Under the pieces are notes generated by a model that saw nothing but the letters and a program-made list of their open reading frames with translations, had not been told where the DNA came from and searched no databases. This document shows positions 57,240 to 64,000 of a stretch of 64,000 nt of DNA, piece after piece. The DNA comes from Rhyzopertha dominica (lineage: Eukaryota; Arthropoda; Insecta; Coleoptera; Bostrichidae): positions 53,899,325-53,963,324 of the forward strand of contig QCXZ01000064.1 of the NCBI GenBank assembly GCA_025024175.1. The letters run 5' to 3'. The position numbers were made by a program, and so were the translations under genes. Positions within the stretch are counted from its first letter, which is position 1, and each line of letters opens with the position of its first letter.

Positions 57240-58300
57240 TTTAGGCTTTGCTCTCCTAAGGTAACCCAGCGGAAACATGCTCTTGTTAGACCTTTACCGA
57301 AGCATAGCAGTCCTGCTAAATTTAAGGACGTATGTGCAGTAAGCCTTTTACCATGCATATCTAAAGTAAGAAGCTTTTTTTAAATAAATGTAATATAATA
57401 CCCAGTAACGAATATGGCTTTCGTCCGCGTTAGAGATGCATGTACCTACTACTACACTGCATTATTGCATATAGTAGATGACAATCAGAGAGACAAAAAA
57501 TAAGAACCATACGTTTTGGATTTTACTTGATTTTAAGAAACCCTTTGGCACTATTAATCACGAACTGATTATACTCGTATCACGTTTACATTATAATGTT
57601 TTCAATATATATCTGTTATAAATATAATTAGATGTTATTTTTATGTAGGTAATAGATTGCAGCAGATAAAAAATAATAACTCTTTTTCAGATGTTTTCAA
57701 TGGATTGGTTCTGTATACATTATTATCTTCTGTTCTTTGTTACTATAATTTTTGTTTTTATACAGATTATATCTAACATGTGTATTATTTAATGCCACTA
57801 ACATGGTCAGTGCTGTACAACCAGAATGCCTACATAGAGTTTGTACTAACCATGCCCTAAGACTTAATCCTGTTAAGTATAAATTTATCTTATTTTGACA
57901 TCCTCCTACTACAGGCTTAAAAATTAGGTAAAATTTTATGTAGATCACATCTAGAACATTTTGTGTATCATGCAAGAGCTTGAAAATAATTTTTGATTCG
58001 GTTACTGCAACAATTAGAAGTATTCAAAAGGTACAAAATTCTTGCTTGAGTTATATTATTAGAATAAAAACAAGTTCGTATAAACTTGAGGACGCAAGTT
58101 GGCTGAAAATATTTGTTAGCCTTCATTCATCATTAACATTTTATTCACAAAACACCGCCACCTAGTATTTTAAGTTCTTTGCTACCTGTTGTTAAGTATA
58201 TTAATAATTTAACTTGGTGTTTGTTTAACGAAACTGATAGATATTTTGTCAGCATCGCACTTCTTTCGGCCTTTAAATTCAGTTTTTGTTAAACTTTAAA
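57240..58300 (+). pseudogene. LINE-H: old Jockey-like RT fragment (family II)
   Basis: Broken-frame reading gives KHALVRPLPKHSSPAKFKDV, SLLPCISKV (57270-57375), NEYGFRPR (57403 on), then PYVLDFT, DFKKPFGTINHELIILVSRL (normally LLDFSKAFDTINHELL), a decayed YADD zone near 57790, and SIQKVQNSCLSYIIRIKTSS (58020-58080). The copy has many stops and is the most decayed LINE in the window. The C-terminus fades after about 58300. Confidence 0.65.
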
Positions 58301-60690
58301 GTGATTTTTCCTAATATATGACTTGCTTCAGAAAGGTTTAAGTTAAGTAAGGTAATAACTGGAAACTTTTAGATGATAAATGTCAATATTTTATTTGTAA
58401 CAATATACTTAGCTAAAGATAACGGGATCACCTAACACTTTTTATCATTCGGAATTTTAGACTTTTCTCTAAACTTTGACTTTAGCTCAAAATTTTTTAC
58501 TTTAACTCGGACTTTCCGATTTTATCCTGGAATTTCTGTTTCCGGCTTCCGAGATATAGGTAATAAGAAATTCCGAGGCACAGTTGGAGAAGTTAAGGTT
58601 GAAAATTGTGAGTTAAATAATAAAAAATGTATGCTGGCCCTTCCACGCCTTCGTAAAGTGTTACGTCACGCGATCACAGTTTATACTTATAAACTCAGTA
58701 GGAAGTCATTAAATTTCTCAAGGGCTGACCTGGTCCGTTCGGCTTGAAACAATTTTTTCGCTCTGTTATTTATGTGTTCGTGCCGCCGTTTGCAAAACTT
58801 CTTTAATCTCTGTAATTTGACCTCGCTATCTGAAAGGCCCTAAAGATCGGTCAAAATAACTGTGATTAACTGAAACATGAGGGTATTCACGCAAGTATTA
58901 CACACACTTTCTCAGATCGCGTCTGTGTAGTTTACTGCTTTGCTTGGAAGTCTGACGCTATATTTATCTAGATGTAGATGCTTACGCGTTCAGGTGGTAA
59001 AATATACTTTCTTATGTCTATGCCAGTATTCAAATACTAATTCATTCAGCAGTCTAAATATAAACAGTTTCATGATGTGGAAATAAAGAGTGGTTTACAA
59101 AATTACATTAAAAAAATTAGAGGTACTTAAAAGATTAAAACGAAGCAAGAGACTGGAAATGAATTAGCAAACTGGATAATGATGAGAAAAACAACATAAT
59201 TAGGAAAACCAAAGGCCGTTGCTATCTGAAATATTTAAAGTGGATGGCGCCTTTAGACTTCAATGTTAGGATAGACAATTATAGCAAAATAGTTCCTAGG
59301 TGTGTGGAAAAAGAACAATTTAAATTTTCCAGCTGTACGATTTCAAGAGGATTTAACATTTCTAAAAAAAAAGAGAATAAAACAATCTTTGATATATAAT
59401 TGTTAACATAATGTTTTTATTATATACATTTATTCGACTTTTTCGGATTACTTCAATAAAGTAGTGGTTGTAAAACCATTTTAAGAAGAACGATTTCTAT
59501 AGCTCTTGCGACTATCGTACATATATATAATATATAAATATATTAATAGATAGGTATATCCTAATCAGTTTGACCTCAGACGTTGTGGGAATATATCTGA
59601 TGTAATTCTGAACTTTGAGCATCTGTTTTAATTAGGGTGATTCCCTGATTTCAACCAAAGCGATTGACTGTTATAATGCAACCATTTTATCTTTTCTCGA
59701 TCTCAAGCAGCAAGAGATGTCTTTTGTAATGAACTTTTTCAATATAAGAAGAACAAGGCTCTGTACTAATGCTATTCTTAGCAGCATTGACATGGTACTT
59801 ATCATTTAATACCGACGGCTAAAAGATCGCTCGAAGTGATACCTCACTCCCATGTTATTTACACGATTTTTCCACTTCCAAAGCATTATCACTATAAACT
59901 TGTCTTTGTTAAATTGGCAAACGTACAACGAAATTGTGCGTGTTTTGAAAAACTCGCTGTCTAAAGATGACACAAAAAATAAATCGGGTAACATGAATAT
60001 GAACACTAATAAATAGTGGTAGCCGTATTTCAAACTCTTCTCAAAGCGATAAAAAGTTCTTATACTCTTTCCAATACCAAAGGCCACCATCAAATTCTTT
60101 TAGTGCAGAATATTAAAATGTTATTCCTGACATATATTTCAACCGTTTACTTAGGATTAACAACTGTAAATCTGATTACGAAATTTCGGATTTTATAACA
60201 TATACGATATTTTCGGACCTCCGGGACCGAAACATAACAATATATAAAAAATACATAGATACACAGATATACTTAAATATGATAATTAAGCCTTATTACA
60301 CACAGGCCTGTTCTGTGATACAGGCAGCGTCGAGACTGAAAAGTGTCAAATTTGATACTGTTGAAGGAGCAGGTGTAATAGTTGAAAGCTTTATGAGCAG
60401 CAGTACTATGCGTTTCAGAAGTGATGTCTTCACTATATCGATGCATTATTGAATGCCGAAATCAATTGTTAATATTAGGGAATATATTAGTATAAGTAAA
60501 TTTTTAAATATAAGCCTCAAAAATTATTATATTTGAGCAGGTAGAACAGTTTTTACGATAATAAATAAGGAGCAGTCTCACTAATAAAGAGACAAAGTTG
60601 TTTTTTTTATAATAAATCGTGGGTAGCTTTCAGTAAAACAAAATCATCATTCTGACATTTATTATTGTTGGTACTTGTTTGTTAAACCGC
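58300..60690. other. AT-rich stretch without assignable genes
   Basis: 59190-59395 reads YLKYLKWMAPLDFNVRIDNY then EKEQFKFSSCTISRGFN in one plus frame, coding-like but unrecognised. 59600-59760 contains AARDVFCNELFQYKKNKALY in a plus frame, perhaps a LINE scrap. No other support. Confidence 0.3.
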
Positions 60691-60699
60691 GTTTTTGTG

Positions 60700-61500
60700 T
60701 TAGTTTCCAATTTAAAACATTGAAACATCCCAAAGAACCCCGAGAAATATGAAACGGGTAAAACAGTGTTTACGAAAACACCATCGATTTCTGTGAGAAA
60801 TGCAGCTACAAAATTGTCTCGGATTAAATTAAAGGATCTGGAAATGACGACTTTTTTAAAATTATCAGCGCCGAAATACTTCAAAGACCAAGGAATACGT
60901 CCCAAAGGGCGATGTCGAAAAAGGTTACGAACAACTCTCATCATAGACGATGAATCGTATGCGGCTATCGCTCCAAACGATGTTACTGGCAAGTAATATT
61001 TCCATGCATGTAGAAGATGCTGATAGAGTGAAGCCTAAAGCCAGAATTTTCAAAAAAATATCTTGTATGTCAGGCAATTGACGAAAACGGCAACGTTTCC
61101 AACGCTTTCATCTCCCAAGGTTCTATGAAGTCAAAGATTTATCTTAGGGAATGCGTGAAGAAGCGATTAATTTCCTTTATTAATACACATTACAACAAAT
61201 ATAATATAATTTTTTGGCCTTAGATGGCAACATGCCATTAGACGGCTGAAGTTACCGACTTTTTGCGCTCTGAAGAAGTCGAATTTATCGAAAAGGAGGA
61301 CAACGCCCCAAATGAGAAATGTTGGTTCCTTTGTAAAAAAGAATTTAAAAAGAATTTGGTTAAGCCGAAAAGTTTGCGTGCATTTAAAAATAGGTGGACT
61401 CGAATCAGCGGAAAAGTCGTTGAACAGTCGGGAAAAGCTATAATGCGCAAAAATAGGTTATACATCAGGAATTGCTGAAGCAAATATCTTTTACGTACAA
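60700..61500 (+). pseudogene. Tc1/mariner-superfamily transposase relic (ITmD37E-like)
   Basis: The open part 60766-60996 gives FTKTPSISVRNAATKLSRIK, then GRCRKRLRTTLIIDDESYAA (first catalytic Asp). In shifted frames come AFISQGSMKSKIYLRECVKK and WP-MATCH, where the second catalytic Asp position is a stop. EFIEKEDNAPNEKCW follows and a C-terminus KEFKKNLVKPKSLRAFKNRW ends at 61478. The segment holding the third catalytic acid (RPIEKFW-type) is deleted after APNE. Family placement rests on the IDDE-Y, K-YL-EC-KKRL and WP-x-ATCH pattern recalled from mosquito ITmD37E elements. No ITR found. Confidence 0.6.
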
Positions 61501-61918
61501 TAGTGTTACATAAATGTTTAGATAGAAATTAAAATTTAGTCATTCTTTAAATTAAAAAAAATGAATTAAAAGTAATTTGGTCGCATTACTTATGAGACAA
61601 CCCCTTATTAAAAGTAAATACGTATTTGAAAATGTGTTTATATTTATAAGCTTTAAGAATTAAATTTCTGTATCTTGCGCTTATTGTGGGCGTTGTTGTC
61701 GTGAAAAATAGCTGATGAATTTAGAAATCAGGGATGTGATAGGTTTAGGCAGTTTGCTTCCAATTGAGGTTAAACATATAAAAAATTAAATTGTATGCAT
61801 TTTATGATCAAAAATTTGTCGAAATAATGAGTATGTGGCATTGCGAAAGGCACCTGATTTAAAAAAATTACTTCAATACGTCAACAAAAATGTTTTTATT
61901 AAAATAATTAAAAACGCG

Positions 61919-62054
61919 ACGTCTTATACAGGACACTATTTTAGACACACATCTGCGCATATTATCTGATTCAGGAGCAACAATTGACGTGCTGAAGGGT
62001 CATAGGAGGTGGAGATCCTCTAGCGTGGCCAAAGAGTATGTTGAATCCTATTAA
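61919..62054 (+). pseudogene. Crypton-like tyrosine recombinase C-terminal fragment
   Basis: TSYTGHYFRHTSA, then in a shifted frame LSDSGATIDVLKGHRRWRSS and SVAKEYVESY. These supply the H-x-x-R box (GHYFR), the GH(G)xW box and the nucleophile Tyr (KEY). The D-SGA-I--LK-HGGW-SS-VAEGYIE pattern matches Crypton-type recombinases rather than the DIRS type at 40.7 kb. Only the last ~45 residues remain. Confidence 0.65.
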
Positions 62055-62059
62055 ACAAA

Positions 62060-62880
62060 AAAAAACATATGAATAAAAAAATTTTGTTCAAACAGCAGAT
62101 GTAGTCGCAGCGCAAGCTACCTGAATACAATACTCCTTATTCAAATATACAAACAAATTTAGGCCGTTATTAAGTAAAATTATTAAATCAGAATTTGCAA
62201 ATGTGCAAAAAAGTTCGATTTTCCACAATTGTGTGCAATTTTTAAAAGATTTCAATTGTTTTCTTAGTAACGGTGGAAATTAAGCAGTTGATTTTTAATA
62301 GACCGCAGGTACTTTGAAATGTGGAGATATCGACCGTACTTATATGCCAAACTTCAAAAATTTTAGACATTTTAGATCTAAGCGAGACCTCAAAATCCGA
62401 ATGCAGTACATCAGTTTACGTGATAACTACCTAAAGTTTGTATATGTTTAAGTTGTATAGGCTGTCTTTAAANCGCACAGTATTGAGGTTCTGCGCTCGG
62501 ACTTATGTATAATCATAATTACAACGCCATCTTCAATGTCGCTTCCTATTTCTGCAGCATTTCATTTTGGAAAGGACCTACCTGTTAAGCGTCAAGTACC
62601 TTTATCTGCTACATTAACCTATCAGGAAAAACGAAGTGTANCCTTTTTAATTTAAATATTAAATATTAATGNCAATTACATCATTATATTTTTTTGCATT
62701 AAGATGTCTAACACACATATTTGTTTGAAAATTAAATGCTTCCGGGATTTACGGACAACAGACACTTCAGTCGCTATCATAACGAAGTGAATAAATGTAT
62801 AGGTAAGTAACTTTTAATAGGGATATTGTTAAATGTGTTTGTTGTACTAATCTCTATCGTGTTATATGACTTAACGTGAC
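62060..62880. other. AT-rich spacer, nothing recognised
   Basis: No motif that I can support. Single N bases lie at 62473, 62641 and 62672. Confidence 0.45.
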
Positions 62881-62882
62881 AT

Positions 62883-63510
62883 TCAGTTAGCTTCAGTGAA
62901 AGTGCCGTCTTTTTCCTTCAGTGTAGTAAATGGTTGTGCCTTCTCGGAGTTCATCGTAAAATTTCCCTTCCAACCGCAAGAGCAGTAAACGATTCTGCCA
63001 TGTTTCAGAAACGCATTCCACATAATTAGGCGGGTCGCAGGCTTCCTCAAAAAAACCCTCTGCGCCGAAGCGCTTCCAAGTGCGGCACTCACGATGAAGT
63101 CCTCTTTATAAAATACCCCTGTCAATCCGCGATTATGTTTCACCGTCCGTTGAACCACACGGAGCAAAAAAGGCGCGCCTAGTCGCGTAATACCGGGATT
63201 TTGTCTGTCCATTTTGGTTAACCTCGTCTGGCCGGAGATTTATCGGACTCATCAAGAGAGCTGTCAGCGTGCCAGACTGAAAAAGCACAATTTTAAGGCC
63301 TGTAATTTTGACAGAAAGTATGTCGTCGTGACTCAGGTTTAAGTCTGCGTCTCGTTCTGACCTACCGGAAATGTTGGCCGATGCATTGTGGATGTATATC
63401 TTCTCGGCAATTTGCCTGGATGCAGATTGGATATTAATTTTGTGGGACCCCTGTGGATATAAGATTGAACGGATAGATAACTGAGTTCTGGGATTTCCAC
63501 ATGATGACAA
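62883..63510 (-). CDS. GC-richer block with two overlapping unidentified open frames
   Basis: 63133-63510 (125 codons, starts MSSCGNPRTQLSIRSILYPQ) and 62883-63212 (109 codons, starts MDRQNPGITRLGAPFLLRVV) overlap by about 80 bases in different frames. The block is clearly richer in G+C than its surroundings. The second frame ends with a Cys pair (VYCSCGWKGN). CCG-GTAGGT near 63368-63376 on the minus strand resembles a splice donor. It might be host exons, a conserved untranslated region, or an unknown element; I recognise no family. Confidence 0.25.
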
Positions 63511-63754
63511 ATCAACGAACGTTGCTCTCGTATGTTTTCATTTCTTTCGTAATAGTACTNGTATTTATATTTGTTTACGTATCTCTTACATTTGAATGAA
63601 GAATGCAGAACATAATCACTTCCAGGCTAGGGAACTTACCTTAAGAATTACCATTTCTATTACAAAAACCAACCGGCTTGACTAAACCCAAAAATTTATT
63701 GCAATTAAATTGGATTACGAGCAAGAAGTACATAATATATCAGTGACTAAGTGA

Positions 63755-64000
63755 ATGTATACCTTAGGATTTGCTGTTAGATTCTTTAGTGAAGCAGGAT
63801 CGATGAACTACATATTTAACATTAGCCTATTCAAGAATAGAAATGATAAAATAAAACTATGCAAAAACTGTAAAAACCAAACTCCAAAACAGAGAAAATC
63901 CCTANGACTGGAAAGGTTTCCACCCTTGCCAAGCAAGAAAGCTGCAATTGATAACTATGAAAAGGTGATTAAGAGAACAAAGAAACTAGAGGTAAGAAAT
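63755..64000 (+). CDS. Unidentified open frame running off the window end
   Basis: From ATG 63755-63757 the frame stays open for 82 codons to the edge: MYTLGFAVRFFSEAGSMNYI, then KIKLCKNCKNQTPKQRKSL and ERFPPLPSKKAAIDNYEKVI. A strong donor-like GAG|GTAAGAAAT lies at about 63989-64000, so the coding part could end there. The CKNC pair and Lys-rich tail are not diagnostic. One N is present at 63905. Confidence 0.3.
   Translation, partial: MYTLGFAVRFFSEAGSMNYIFNISLFKNRNDKIKLCKNCKNQTPKQRKSLXLERFPPLPSKKAAIDNYEKVIKRTKKLEVRN

Overview
This window looks like nuclear DNA of an arthropod, most likely an insect. It is AT-rich, has no bacterial gene packing, and carries insect-type transposons at every age of decay. 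Two short TGACC/CCTGA pentamer runs (36048-36077, 39971-40006) are the complement of TCAGG, the telomere unit of many beetles. They hint at Coleoptera but do not prove it. Scattered single N bases suggest a draft or consensus assembly. I recognise no complete, intact host gene.

Layout. 0.3-1.7 kb: a decayed element joining a Mutator-like transposase C-terminus to a YqaJ-type nuclease. 2.7-3.3 kb: a GC-richer non-coding island. 3.5-5.1 kb: a LINE reverse transcriptase (RT) fragment with a 150-bp (ATT)n tract. 5.3-11.05 kb: a nested block bounded by two inverted ~200-bp repeats. It holds a LINE split by a mariner, then a Penelope-like element (PLE) split by a ~0.8-kb repeat, with a hammerhead-like motif at its 3' end. 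13.4-14.8 kb: a minus-strand LINE. 17.1-20.95 kb: a second mariner relic, an RTE-type LINE 3' end, and the longest LINE copy. 21.8 kb: a candidate host 3'-terminal exon with acceptor and poly(A) signal. 22.7-23.6 kb: a small PLE relic with inverted repeats. 24.3-24.95 kb: foldback elements. 27.2-27.8 kb: an unexplained 199-codon open frame. 29.4-31.0 kb: a LINE plus a foldback fragment.

31-38.8 kb is mostly non-coding, with a tRNA-like sequence and candidate conserved blocks. 38.8-39.8 kb: a LINE with AP-type endonuclease and RT start. 40.17-42.16 kb: a DIRS-type tyrosine-recombinase retroelement that keeps its inverted termini and internal complementary region but has lost gag and RT. 44.2 kb: a clean hammerhead-like motif. 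44.5-45.7 kb: a rearranged LINE. 46.46-48.11 kb: a 1.65-kb TA-flanked element with subterminal motif arrays. 48.98-55.29 kb: a 6.3-kb structure with inverted arms over 400 bp, containing a nested 2.3-kb DD41D mariner. 57.2-58.3 kb: an old LINE. 60.7-62.05 kb: a Tc1/mariner (ITmD37E-like) relic and a Crypton-like recombinase tail. 62.9-63.5 kb: a GC-richer open block. 63.75-64.0 kb: an open frame running off the end.

The LINE copies fall into two Jockey-like families. Family I (LINE-B, D, E) has VD-V/A-IYTDL-KAFD signatures; family II (A, C, H, probably G) has VLLDYSK-F-T-NH signatures. The parts do not form a pathway. The window reads as a large intergenic or intronic stretch built by repeated, nested insertion, with non-coding islands that may be regulatory.
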